A stretch of DNA of 37,827 nt from Candidatus Dormiibacterota bacterium (GTDB taxonomy: Bacteria; Chloroflexota; Dormibacteria; Aeolococcales; Aeolococcaceae): contig PLZA01000072.1 in NCBI GenBank assembly GCA_003153505.1, positions 1 to 37,827 of the forward strand, read 5' to 3'. Every line of letters begins with the position of its first letter. The stretch's first letter is position 1. The position numbers and the translations under genes were made by a program. A model generated the notes under the pieces. It did no database searches. It worked only from the letters and a program-made list of their open reading frames with translations, and was not told the origin of the DNA. This document shows positions 28,787 to 36,569 of this stretch, one piece after another.

Positions 28787-31725
28787 GGGGTGAGTTCTCG
28801 GGGGGCGAGCGATGTTTCATAGTCCAGCTGCGCTGCTTCGAGCATGGCGTCCACGGTTGGCGTGATGACGCCAGCAGTCGTTCTGCTCTCGACCATCTTG
28901 CGCACGTCGGCCGCCTTGGCCTGACCCACATCGTCGGCGGCGCGCCGGATCAACGCATGTGCCGCGTGCTCGGAGACGCCCAGGTCACGCAGCCACCCCT
29001 CGAGGCGACGACCCTCTCGATCAACGAACTGGTGGTCGATCTCCAATGTCGCATCCACCCAGGTTGCGTCAGGAGGAAAATCAGGTACGCCGAGCATCTC
29101 GAGCAGGGCTCGTTGCGCGTCGGTCGCGCGCGCTTCGAGGTTGGCATGGCCGGCCGTACGGTCATGGTCGGCCTGCTCGTAGCGCTCGGGATAGTCGAGC
29201 GCCGACTCCTTCTCCTCGCTGCGGCTCCAGGAGTGCACGGTTCGTTCCTCTGCGCTTGGAGTAGGCTCCTTCCAATGCATGATCCCGAGCGGGTCTCGCT
29301 CACGTGGCGTCGCCACCTCGTAGTGATGCGTGGCGAGGGTGGCCCTCGACATCGCCGTATACGTCCACTCGCGGCTGGCGCCATCAGAACCCACCACCAT
29401 CGCGATGTCCGCGGTCATGCCCTGGGCCTTATGGACGGTGAGGGCGTAGCCGCGGTCGAGAGCGTCGTATTGCTTGGTATCGATGGTCACCTGACCGTGG
29501 TCCGGACGCTCGAGGGTGAGCGTGCCCCGTTCAGGATCGACGCTAGTAACGACGCCACGGGTGCCGTTGCGCACCCCGGCGTGACGATCGTTGGTCAGGC
29601 AGACGATCCGGTCGCCCGCCTGATAGTCCTTGTCTCTCACGCTCAGCGCCGCTCCGTGCACGCGTCCGTCCTCCACGGCCCTGGCACGGGCGAGCTCGTT
29701 GAGAGTCTCCACCTCGTCCCGGCGGCGGGCGAGCATGATCGCGTCGAGGCCGCTGGCGCTCAGAGCGCTGTGATTCGCGACCACCTCCGCCCGACGCTCC
29801 GACGCCGACGCTGCAATGTGGACCCGGTCGTGTCGCATGTACTCGCGGTACGCCGCGCGCGCTTCGGCATCGCGCAGGAGAGCCAGCGTCGCCCGTTCCC
29901 ACGGATCGACCTGGCGGATGTTCTCGGTGAGCTCGACCTTGCCGATGCGCTCGCCAAGGGTGCGCAATGGCGCCCCGGCCTCAATGGGCTGCAGCTGTTT
30001 GGGGTCGCCGACCAGCACCAGCTTGGCGTCGTCCCGCGCCGAGAGCGAGACCAGCTCGGCGAGCTGGCGGTCGCCGAGCATCCCGGCCTCGTCCACGACC
30101 AGCACACCCCCAAATGGGAGGTGGTCCATCTGCAGTTCGTTGAGCATCCCCGTCACCGTCCACGACGGGATGGCCGATCCCTCCTCGAGCCCCTGGGCCG
30201 CCTTGCCGGCCAGCGCACAGCCGACCACCTGAATGCCGCTCGCCTGTAGGGCTTCGCGGCACGCCTCGAGCGCATACGTCTTGCCCACCCCCGCCGCGCC
30301 CTCGATGACCACGACGCCGGCGGACGTGCGGCAGACGGCATCCACCATCGTCCGCTGATCGCGCGTCAGCGTTGGCCGCGATGCAACGGCCGCCGCAACG
30401 TGCGTATCGCTTGCCACACCCACGTCGGCGTGTGCCCGCTCCTGGGCGGTACTGAGCATCCGCTCCTCGAGGAGGAGCATCTCCGGCGTGGTGTACCGGA
30501 GGTCGCGGCCGGACTCGATCCACCGCTGGATCGTGTCGCCCTCCGCCTCGCCGTCGTGCGAGGTGGGGAGCAACGCAACCACCGCGTCACGGTCGGCCAG
30601 GATGGCGTCGGCCGTCGTCTCGATGCGACTCCGACTCATGCCAAGAGGCGCGTGCGCGGCGATGCCGCGGATCAGGTCGCGGCGCGTGAAGGTTGCCGAT
30701 TGGGCGGTGAGTCCGTGGACACCGAGAATCTCAATGGGATCGCGCACGTCGAGCTGGCGTGGGAGCTGGGCGTCGGGTTCGCGGTGCATCAGGTCGTGCA
30801 TCCCGCCGCTGTCGAGTCCGACGCCACCCGCTCGATCACGCCATTGGGCGAAGAGATCCTCGGTGGCAGCGATCTCGTGCTTGCTTTCCCGGGTGTCGAG
30901 CGTGGCCACCTCCCGGCCGCTGGGCGACTCGATGGCCATGGCCCTCGCCGCTGCGTCGATCTGCTGGGACCGCCGCGAGAACTCGCGGCGCTGCGCCTCC
31001 GTGATCCCGACGATGGCGAAGTATCCCTTGCCGTCGACCACGGTCGAGATCCCGAGTTCTCGCACGAGGCGGTCGCGCCACTCCGCCTGTGCGATCGCGC
31101 CGGCCGCGGCAGCGTGTCGGTACACGGGCTCGCTGTACAGCTGCCCCCAGGTGCCGTCGGGCCGCTGCGCCCAGTTGGGCACCGTCAGGTGGGTGTGCAG
31201 CTGTGGATCGACGGTAACGGTGCCGGAGGCAGGATCGGTCACGGGACGTGCGGTGCGGTGCACGAACTCGGCCATCACCAGGTGCGCGCGCACCGGTTCC
31301 GCGCGCTTGGTCTCAATGTTGAACTGCCGGGCCCAGCCGGCGTGCGCCTGCAGGTACTCGGCGGCGGCGCGCACGCCCTCGTCGTGGATGCGCAGGATGG
31401 TCGCGCGAGTGTGGTCGTCGCCGAGCGCGTAGAGGATGCTCACGTCCTTGGGTGCCGACACGGCGACGTCGAAGGCGACCACGTGCTGGCGCGACCAGTG
31501 GCGTCCCAGATCCTCCGTGGTGGTCGGGTGCTTGCCGCTCAGGACCGCGGCGAAGTCGGTGTCGGTCACCTCGCCGCGCAACCCAAGCGCCTCCGCCCCG
31601 ACGCCCCGCCAGCGGCCCGGCGACTCGCCACGGGCGGTGTAGTACTCGAGCTGCTGATCGACCACGGCTTCGCGCAGGTAGCGAACCGCCTGCTCGACGC
31701 TGGTGAGTTTGCCGATGGAGATCAC
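28783..31725 (-). CDS. MobF (TrwC/TraI) relaxase-helicase
   Basis: A 980-residue protein that would nick at oriT and unwind the strand for transfer. The N-terminal relaxase domain has MISIGKLTS, the catalytic tyrosine pair Tyr28-Tyr29 and the HUH-type metal histidines, with HTH at 177-179 (DPQLHTHLTVPNW) and a third likely at His156. The helicase half (SF1B) has Walker A GAAGVGKT (476-483), Walker B VVDEAGM (543-549), LVGDPKQLQP, then YALTVHKAQGMTAD and YTAMSRA near 780. The C-terminus is charged. The start is GTG at 31725; a TACGCT lies 7 bases upstream, suggesting leaderless translation. Operator copy B lies 22 bases beyond the start. Confidence 0.95.
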   Translation of the reverse strand: MISIGKLTSVEQAVRYLREAVVDQQLEYYTARGESPGRWRGVGAEALGLRGEVTDTDFAAVLSGKHPTTTEDLGRHWSRQHVVAFDVAVSAPKDVSILYALGDDHTRATILRIHDEGVRAAAEYLQAHAGWARQFNIETKRAEPVRAHLVMAEFVHRTARPVTDPASGTVTVDPQLHTHLTVPNWAQRPDGTWGQLYSEPVYRHAAAAGAIAQAEWRDRLVRELGISTVVDGKGYFAIVGITEAQRREFSRRSQQIDAAARAMAIESPSGREVATLDTRESKHEIAATEDLFAQWRDRAGGVGLDSGGMHDLMHREPDAQLPRQLDVRDPIEILGVHGLTAQSATFTRRDLIRGIAAHAPLGMSRSRIETTADAILADRDAVVALLPTSHDGEAEGDTIQRWIESGRDLRYTTPEMLLLEERMLSTAQERAHADVGVASDTHVAAAVASRPTLTRDQRTMVDAVCRTSAGVVVIEGAAGVGKTYALEACREALQASGIQVVGCALAGKAAQGLEEGSAIPSWTVTGMLNELQMDHLPFGGVLVVDEAGMLGDRQLAELVSLSARDDAKLVLVGDPKQLQPIEAGAPLRTLGERIGKVELTENIRQVDPWERATLALLRDAEARAAYREYMRHDRVHIAASASERRAEVVANHSALSASGLDAIMLARRRDEVETLNELARARAVEDGRVHGAALSVRDKDYQAGDRIVCLTNDRHAGVRNGTRGVVTSVDPERGTLTLERPDHGQVTIDTKQYDALDRGYALTVHKAQGMTADIAMVVGSDGASREWTYTAMSRATLATHHYEVATPRERDPLGIMHWKEPTPSAEERTVHSWSRSEEKESALDYPERYEQADHDRTAGHANLEARATDAQRALLEMLGVPDFPPDATWVDATLEIDHQFVDREGRRLEGWLRDLGVSEHAAHALIRRAADDVGQAKAADVRKMVESRTTAGVITPTVDAMLEAAQLDYETSLAPRELTP

Positions 31726-31746
31726 GCCTCCGAGCGTACTGGTAAA

Positions 31747-31770
31747 GCGCTCACAGATCGCTTACACTTT
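31747..31770. promoter_or_regulatory. Tandem operator copy B (upstream of relaxase gene)
   Basis: GCGCTCACAGA (31747-31757), then TCGCTTACACTTT (31758-31770), again 11 bp apart. The relaxase -10 (TACGCT, 31738-31733 on the minus strand) is 9 bases away, so a bound protein would contact or block polymerase at the -35. Confidence 0.65.
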
Positions 31771-31796
31771 GGGTCGAAAACGGGGTCAAAACCGCA

Positions 31797-31903
31797 GGTG
31801 AAAGTGTGTGTGAGATATAGGCGTGGGGCGGTGCTGCAGGGATGCGGAGGGCGGAGCTGATGGGAGTGTCGGGTGACGGTGAAGCTGAGGAGTTGAGGTA
31901 GTG
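31797..31903 (+). other. G-rich, C-poor intergenic tract beside the relaxase gene
   Basis: From about 31801 to 31920 I count about 61 G and 11 C on the plus strand, a very strong skew not shared by flanking genes. It begins with an imperfect direct repeat (GGGTCGAAAAC and GGGTCAAAAC, 31771-31792) and runs into the start of the next gene. Position next to a MobF gene makes it an oriT candidate, though no nic-like sequence is recognised. It may simply be the 5' leader of the 31904 gene. Confidence 0.3.
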
Positions 31904-32695
31904 ATGGCGGTGGAGATGGTGATGCCGGCGACGCTGCAGGGAGTGGCGGGGCTGGAGCGGGACTGGGAGGGCCCGGGTCCCCGCTTCGTGCAGATCACCG
32001 CGCGCCACCAGAACCGCTGCGGTGGCTGCGGCGGTGACGCGCCGGTGGGCACCCGGATCACCTACGACCGGCTCGAACGCCATCCGTACCACCCGGGATG
32101 CGCGTGGGTTGCGATCGAGCAGCCGCCCTGGCTGATCCCCGTCCTCGCCGGCGATGCGCCGGCCCCCGGGCAGGTGATCGCGCATCCCAGTTACGGCTGG
32201 CTCGTGTGCGTACGTGTGGCGGGGCGGACGTGGGCGGACAACGGCGTGAGCGCCGGGAGTGTCGTCGGCGTGGCCGCTCGCCGTGCGCTTCCCGAGGAGA
32301 TCGAGCTGGCCCAATGGCGAACATACGCTGGCATCGGTGATGAGGCCGAGTGGTCCTGGCTGCAACCCGAGCACGTGGGCGACATCGTGGAGTCCGTCGC
32401 AGAGTTCACCGGCTGGCCGATCAGCCGCATTGCCCGCGAGCCGGCCCAATTCGTGGCGCCGCACCCCGGCGGACTCTTCGTGTTCGGCGAGGTCACGCCG
32501 ATCGATGAGACCGAGCGCTGGATCGCCGCGGATTCGGAGGAGCGCTCGCTGTATCGGCGCGGCTATCGCTGGTGCCGCTGCTACTCGGTGCAGTGCCTCT
32601 CCGGCGAGGAGGGCCACGTCCACCTCGGCTCGGTCATTCCCGTGACACGCAGTCAGTTCGACGCGGCCAACCAGCGGGGCTGGTCGCAGGACTAA
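31904..32695 (+). CDS. Uncharacterised element protein with Cys/His motif
   Basis: A 263-residue protein that I do not recognise. Near the N-terminus it has NRCGGCGGD, a spacer and RHPYHPGCAW (about residues 37-68): two cysteines, then His/His/Cys, a likely zinc-binding treble clef or ribbon. The rest is mixed alpha/beta with several Trp, an AHPSYGWLVCVRVAGRTW segment, and CRCYSVQC near the end that could form a second metal site. A GAGG sits 5 bases before the ATG; the GTG at 31901 is an alternative. It is the only substantial plus-strand gene between the relaxase and parB, and may be transcribed from the tract upstream. Confidence 0.7.
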   Translation: MAVEMVMPATLQGVAGLERDWEGPGPRFVQITARHQNRCGGCGGDAPVGTRITYDRLERHPYHPGCAWVAIEQPPWLIPVLAGDAPAPGQVIAHPSYGWLVCVRVAGRTWADNGVSAGSVVGVAARRALPEEIELAQWRTYAGIGDEAEWSWLQPEHVGDIVESVAEFTGWPISRIAREPAQFVAPHPGGLFVFGEVTPIDETERWIAADSEERSLYRRGYRWCRCYSVQCLSGEEGHVHLGSVIPVTRSQFDAANQRGWSQD

Positions 32696-32751
32696 CCGCC
32701 CGTGTGTCATGGGTGGGATGTGTCGTCAGGGGCGCGGCGTGTGCTGACATC

Positions 32752-33048
32752 GCGGAGTCCGCGACAGTGCATCAATGCGCGGATCTCGCGAGGTACGCAA
32801 GTTGCGCGATGTAGGCGATGGCCGCGGCACACGCGAGACACGCGAGACACGCGAGAGATGCGTGAGTAGCGGTGTCCGCAAGAGCTGCTGAACGCGCGCT
32901 GTCCGCGATCCAGGCGACACTCGCGCACGATGCGACATTCGCGAACGACGCGAGATGCGCAGAGTTCGCACCGTTGAGTCGATGCGCGCGACGAGCACCC
33001 GGCGCGGAACACGCGGGACCGGCTGCAGGCGCGACATCAGCAGTGTGC
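32752..33048. repeat. 33-unit, 9-bp-period iteron array downstream of parB
   Basis: Cutting the plus strand into 9-mers from 32752 gives 33 units in unbroken phase. By hand count 23 begin GCG, 6 GCA, 2 GCT, and only two (32770, 32977) fail. The next base is mostly A or G, the last mostly C; three consecutive units around 32833-32859 are almost identical (GCGAGACAC). The rest of each unit varies. One plus frame would read as an Ala-every-third protein, but it is broken by TAG (32812) and TGA (32863). The same unit recurs upstream of parA. This looks like a DNA-level array, probably the centromere of the partition system. Confidence 0.75.
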
Positions 33049-33125
33049 GAACGATGCTCTCGACGCGCACGTGGGCGATCCGGCGACCCATGTCCGCCCA
33101 GCGCGCGGCCGCGCGGCAGCGCGGG

Positions 33126-33473
33126 TCAGATCGTGTGGTCGGTGGGGTCCTGGAGCTTGGTGCCCAGCGCCCCTATGGGACGTCGGAGGCTCGCGTTACC
33201 GGCGCGTGCCGGGAATGGCTGCCCGCGCTCGTGCTCCAGGTCATCGACCACCGCAGCCAGCGCCTTGGTCGCGAGAGCGGTCAACGTCAGCCCCGGCGTC
33301 CAGTACACGGCGTTGCGGGCGCGTTCGAGTACCTCGGGATCGAGCGACACGCCGACCGTGATCGCCCGCGCGGAACGCGGCACTTCCTGGTGCGCCGCCG
33401 GCCCTGTGGAGGAAGGTGGGAACACCGCAGCGAGGGGGTCGTCCCCCAGGGTGCTGCTACGCCGCGGGCGCAT
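33126..33473 (-). CDS. parB: Small ribbon-helix-helix ParB-like protein
   Basis: A 115-residue basic protein that starts inside the end of parA, overlapping it by 17 bases. The N-terminal 35 residues are polar and disordered. Residues about 38-80 fit a ribbon-helix-helix fold: the strand ITVGVSL, helix PEVLERARNAVY, then LTLTALATKALAAVVDDLEHE. The tail is basic. Small RHH centromere binders paired with a ParA lacking an N-terminal HTH are typical of type Ib partition. The 9-bp arrays beside it are its likely binding sites. The assignment rests on fold pattern and position; the name parB is by role. Confidence 0.7.
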   Translation of the reverse strand: MRPRRSSTLGDDPLAAVFPPSSTGPAAHQEVPRSARAITVGVSLDPEVLERARNAVYWTPGLTLTALATKALAAVVDDLEHERGQPFPARAGNASLRRPIGALGTKLQDPTDHTI

Positions 33474-34230
33474 GGCGCACCTCCTGCGCGATCACCTCAC
33501 AGGCCAGGCTTCGATAGTCGGCGGCGCCGCTGCAGCGCGGGTCGTACTGGGTGATGGGCTGCCCGAACGACGGACACTCTGCAAGGCGCACGTTCTCGCG
33601 AATGACCGTGCTGCAGACCAGGTCGCCGAAGCGTCCGCGCAGGCGTCCCACAACCTCGGGACCATGCCGGGTGCGGGCGTCGACCCGGCATGCCACGATG
33701 CCGCTCACGCGCAGCCGCGGGTTGACGCGCTCGCGGGCTGTCTCGACGCCGCGCAGCACTTGCACCAGACCGGCCATCGCCATCACGTGTGCCTCAACCG
33801 GGATGAACAGCTCCTCGACGCTGGCGAGGGCGTTGGCGGTGAGCGCGCCGAGCGCCGGCGGACAGTCGACCAGCACGTAGTCCCAGTGGTCGGGGAGGTC
33901 GCCGATGAGCTGGGCGAGCCGCCCATCCCCGGCGCGTATTTCGGCCAGCCTGCGCTCGGCGCCCAGGAGCCACATCGACGATGGCACGATGTCGAGCCCG
34001 AGGGTGCCGGTGTGGTGGACCGCGTCGGATAACCGAGCTCCCCCCAGGAGCGCGTCAAGCAGCGTCCGCGATTCCGCGGGGGCGGCCACCCACGCCGAAG
34101 CGGACGCCTGAGGATCGAGGTCGATCAGGAGGACGCGCCGTCCGGTCTCGGCCAGCGCGGCGCTGAGGCTGACGGCCGTGGTGGTCTTGCCGGAACCGCC
34201 CTTGTGATTGACGGTGGCGATGGTGCGCAT
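33457..34230 (-). CDS. parA: ParA-family partition ATPase
   Basis: A 257-residue Walker-type ATPase. The deviant Walker A KGGSGKTTT (about residues 11-19) carries the signature lysine; DLDPQASAS and the Walker B strand YVLVDCPPAL follow. There is no N-terminal HTH domain, as in type Ib ParA and Soj-like proteins. The ATG at 34230 is chosen since it begins MRTIATVNHKGG; the longer frame upstream runs through the 9-bp repeats. It would move element copies to daughter cells together with the ParB-like protein. Promoter elements and the small iteron array lie upstream. No orphan chromosomal parS is needed for this call. Confidence 0.92.
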   Translation of the reverse strand: MRTIATVNHKGGSGKTTTAVSLSAALAETGRRVLLIDLDPQASASAWVAAPAESRTLLDALLGGARLSDAVHHTGTLGLDIVPSSMWLLGAERRLAEIRAGDGRLAQLIGDLPDHWDYVLVDCPPALGALTANALASVEELFIPVEAHVMAMAGLVQVLRGVETARERVNPRLRVSGIVACRVDARTRHGPEVVGRLRGRFGDLVCSTVIRENVRLAECPSFGQPITQYDPRCSGAADYRSLACEVIAQEVRHAPAA

Positions 34231-34259
34231 GGCGCGATGCCTCCCAGATCGTCGGCCTC

Positions 34260-34317
34260 GCGAATCCCGCGAGAGTCGCGAACATCGCGGGAGCCGCGGT
34301 GTCGCGAGGTTCAGCGA
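34260..34317. repeat. Short iteron array upstream of parA
   Basis: GCGA or GCGG starts occur at 34260, 34269, 34278, 34287 and 34296 (exactly 9 bp apart), then 34304 and 34314 (8 and 10 bp). Units read like those at 32752-33048, in the same orientation, and lie in the untranslated leader of parA, where no protein repeat can explain them. Confidence 0.7.
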
Positions 34318-34333
34318 CCACGATAGCGTCCCC

Positions 34334-34357
34334 GCGCTCACAGAGCGCTTACATTTC
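34334..34357. promoter_or_regulatory. Tandem operator copy C (between parA and the SSB-like gene)
   Basis: GCGCTCACAGA (34334-34344), then GCGCTTACATTT (34345-34356): the cleanest copy of the 11-bp-period pair. It lies between the parA leader on the minus strand and the TAGGCT -10 (34382-34387) of the plus-strand SSB-like gene, so it could control both. Confidence 0.65.
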
Positions 34358-34393
34358 TATCGACGATGCATGGTGCTCGGCTAGGCTGTGACG

Positions 34394-34819
34394 GTGAGTG
34401 TCAATGCCGTGTGTCTCATCGGCTTGGTGGCTTTCCGTCCGACGTGGGACGAGGAGTCGTCGGTGGCATCGGTGCTCGTCGTCACCGCCGGAGGCGATGG
34501 AGTGTTCCGCGAGCGCCATCGTGTTGTCGTCGCGCGGTCGGTCACAGACGTGTTGCTGGCGCTCGGCGTGGGCCAGCAAATCTTCGTGACCGGCACCGTG
34601 CAACGTGACCACAGGAAGCGCGTGATCGTGGTGGCACGAGAGTTGTGGCCGATCGGGGACGTGCCGGGTGGAACGGGGCCCAGCGCCTCGGTGGGAACAC
34701 ATGCGTCACCTCGCGAGCACCAGCGAGCAGGGCACTGGCGTCGGGTCTCGATCGGCAGTCCTCGTGAACGCCTGGTCTGGGTGCGGACGACCACCGTCGG
34801 GCGCTATCGCCGAGGGTAG
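34394..34819 (+). CDS. SSB-like OB-fold protein
   Basis: A 141-residue protein. VNAVCLIGLVAFRPTW, VASVLVVTAGG, HRVVVARSVTDVLLALGVGQQIFVTGTVQRD and RVIVVARELWPI fit the strand order of a single-stranded DNA-binding protein OB fold. The C-terminal 45 residues are Arg- and Ser-rich and lack the acidic DDDIPF-type tip of chromosomal SSB, so it may not recruit the usual partners. A TAGGCT at 34382-34387 lies 6 bases before the GTG at 34394, suggesting a leaderless start; the GTG at 34388 would abut the -10. It would protect the transferred strand during conjugation. Confidence 0.6.
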   Translation: MSVNAVCLIGLVAFRPTWDEESSVASVLVVTAGGDGVFRERHRVVVARSVTDVLLALGVGQQIFVTGTVQRDHRKRVIVVARELWPIGDVPGGTGPSASVGTHASPREHQRAGHWRRVSIGSPRERLVWVRTTTVGRYRRG

Positions 34820-34853
34820 GCCCCGTTTCCGGGTGCACCGTTCGGGCCGAAGG

Positions 34854-35063
34854 TCAGCGAGACGATCGATGGGATCTGCGGTCGGTGCTTGCCGCATCGA
34901 CGTCGTGGCGGTGGAGGATGGGATTGTCGCGGTTCAGTTCCTCATCCAGCCCCGCATCGAGGCATTCTCGGCAGAAGAACCGGCTGCTGCGCACCCCATG
35001 GCAGGCGATGCACTGATTCCACGACTGGTCAGAGCGGTCGTCGGGGATGATCGTTGCAGTCAT
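34854..35063 (-). CDS. Small zinc-finger protein
   Basis: A 69-residue protein with CIACHG and, 9 residues later, CREC, a CxxC...CxxC knuckle, in a sequence rich in charged residues (DPDDRS-like N-terminus, DAGLDEELNRDN). The ATG at 35063 has AAGGAGA 7 bases upstream; an upstream in-frame start at 35096 has less support. It is downstream of radC on the same strand after a 252-base gap in which I see no gene, and convergent with the SSB-like gene. Likely a small DNA- or protein-binding accessory; function unknown. Confidence 0.6.
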   Translation of the reverse strand: MTATIIPDDRSDQSWNQCIACHGVRSSRFFCRECLDAGLDEELNRDNPILHRHDVDAASTDRRSHRSSR

Positions 35064-35315
35064 CTCGGGTCTCCTTCGAGCGGTTGATGCATGCAAGCTC
35101 CAGGCCCGGACGCCGCTGCGCTGTCAGGGGCGCGGTTCGTGCGTCAGCTCGAACCCGGTGCGCAGCACGTCACCCTTGACAGAAGGAGCAGCGGCGGCAG
35201 GGACCCTGCTGCCATGCGTCGGCCGGTCGGAGGAGGGGAGACGCGATCGAACGGCGTTCCCCGGCGCGTTGCTGGGAGCGTGCTGGCGTCCCGCATCGAT
35301 GCGCAGGCGGGCGCC

Positions 35316-35771
35316 TCACTCCCAGCCCTCCTCGGAGCGGAAGGAGAAGTGCTCGGTGTCGGTCACGATGATGTGATCCAACAGCGGGAGACCGACGATC
35401 TGGGCGGCGTTGCGCAGTGCCGCGGTGACGACACGATCCGCACGCGATGGTGTCGCGTCGGCAGATGGATGGTTGTGGCAGACGATCAGCCCCGCAGCGT
35501 TCGCGCAGAGCGCCGGCACCAGCACATCGCGGGGTTGCAGGCGGGCAGCATTGATCGTTCCTCTCGCCACCTCAGCGTAGCCGCTGATGCGATTCCGGGC
35601 GTTGAGGAAGAGCACCAGGATGCACTCGGTGATCTCCTCGCCGATGATGTGCCGGGCGATGTCGACAGCCTCACGGGGACTGTTGACGGGCGCGAGGTTG
35701 GGATAGGTCGCATCGGCGTCGCGAACGACCGAGAACGAGTAGCGGCGGGTGGTGACGCGAACTGCGGGCAT
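35316..35771 (-). CDS. radC: RadC-family JAMM protein
   Basis: A 151-residue RadC/DUF2466-type protein, common on plasmids and ICEs. The JAMM motif CHNHPSADATPSRAD is at 98-112 (His99, His101, Ser109, Asp112); the usual HPSGD is HPSAD here. LNARNRISGYAEVARGTINAA is the second family marker. The upstream HhH part of long RadC proteins is absent, so this is the short element type. The ATG at 35771 with GGAGAG 9 bases upstream is chosen over a long frame that starts at 36032 and has no conserved sequence. The role of this family is still debated. Confidence 0.9.
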   Translation of the reverse strand: MPAVRVTTRRYSFSVVRDADATYPNLAPVNSPREAVDIARHIIGEEITECILVLFLNARNRISGYAEVARGTINAARLQPRDVLVPALCANAAGLIVCHNHPSADATPSRADRVVTAALRNAAQIVGLPLLDHIIVTDTEHFSFRSEEGWE

Positions 35772-35895
35772 GGTGGCTCTCCGTGCGTGTGGATTCGACG
35801 CCCACGGACCGGCAGATGTCGCCGGCGCGGAACAGGCCCGAGCCGCAGGCGAGCTCGTCTTGGGCCTTGCAGCGCCAACAGGCGGCATCTGCCAC
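35671..35895 (-). CDS. Doubtful small Cys-rich ORF overlapping radC 5' end
   Basis: A GTG at 35895 opens a frame starting MADAACWRCKAQDELACGSGLFRAGDICRS, with a CxxC and two more Cys, like the small zinc proteins nearby. It has no ribosome site and its last two-fifths overlap radC in another frame, where it turns into Arg/His-rich shadow sequence. The rest of the 360-base gap 35772-36131 holds no other gene that I can support. Confidence 0.25.
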   Translation of the reverse strand: MADAACWRCKAQDELACGSGLFRAGDICRSVGVESTRTESHHARSSRHHPPLLVLGRSRRRCDLSQPRARQQSP

Positions 35896-36131
35896 GGTGG
35901 CGGAGGTGAATCCACACCGAGAGTCGAGGCGTACCGGTTCGTGGCTCCGACCAGCGATTGCGGAAGGTCGGTCGCATATCGCGCCCCGCGCGTGCGAGTG
36001 ACGCCGATCGACCCAATCGAGGGTGCAGACATTGGGCCGCCGGCTGTCGAGTTCGGTGGTTAGTCGATCTCGCGGCGCACAGGGTGGTTACGCAGCCCGC
36101 GCAGCACGAGGCCTGCTGATACTTTCGCGTG

Positions 36132-36569
36132 ATGGAGAAGTGGCTCCGAGCTTATAACGCGGCTCCGCCGACGGTGAGGGCCGCGTCGGCTGTATCGGCG
36201 GTGCAACTCCTGGGCTTGCTTGCCGTAGCAGGTCTTGCCGCGACGCGCGGCGGATTTTCATTGCCGCGCACACCCGCTCCGATCGCGTGGGCCAGCGTGG
36301 TACTCGGAGTGATCCTCCTTGGAATGCTCTTCATCCTTCCCCTGGGCATGACGGTGAGCCGGTATCCCCGGCGCCGCCATAGAGAGGCCCTGTTGTTCGA
36401 GGGCGTCATGCTCTTCGTCTTTGTCGATGCCAGTTCCAGCCGCCCTTCGATCGTCGGCGCCGCTTGGATCGTCGCGGGGTTGGCGGCGATGCTATTGCTG
36501 CTCGCGCCGGCGTCACGTAGATACGCCACGGAACGCGAGCGACGGTTCGCCGAAGCCGACACGCTTTAG
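36132..36569 (+). CDS. Uncharacterised small membrane protein
   Basis: A 145-residue protein with four hydrophobic segments, about residues 20-38, 50-72, 85-97 and 105-126, and a basic loop YPRRRHRE after the second. The N-terminus (MEKWLRAYNAAPP) is cytoplasmic-looking, and the tail RRYATERERRFAEADTL is charged. A GATACT (36118-36123) lies 8 bases before the ATG and no ribosome site is seen, so it may be leaderless. No family recognised. In this setting it could be an exclusion or stability protein, but that is only a possibility. It faces the ardC gene across 203 bases with nothing recognisable. Confidence 0.55.
   Translation: MEKWLRAYNAAPPTVRAASAVSAVQLLGLLAVAGLAATRGGFSLPRTPAPIAWASVVLGVILLGMLFILPLGMTVSRYPRRRHREALLFEGVMLFVFVDASSSRPSIVGAAWIVAGLAAMLLLLAPASRRYATERERRFAEADTL

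Noticed and set aside
28957..31860. Long plus-strand open frames (28957-30249 and 30400-31860)
   Set aside because: They lie opposite the relaxase gene, whose domains are complete. They have no family motifs and reflect GC-rich antisense bias.
32752..33048. CRISPR array
   Set aside because: Units are 9 bp with no 25-35 bp direct repeats or unique spacers, and no cas genes are present.
32726..33091. Arg/Ser-rich open frame on the minus strand across the 9-bp repeats, and the Ala-every-third plus-strand frames around 32572-32814 and from 32872
   Set aside because: Any frame over a 9-bp repeat gives a tripeptide-periodic protein. The plus frame is interrupted by TAG and TGA, the codons used (AGA, ACA, TGT) are unlike the neighbours, and the same repeat occurs in the non-coding parA leader.
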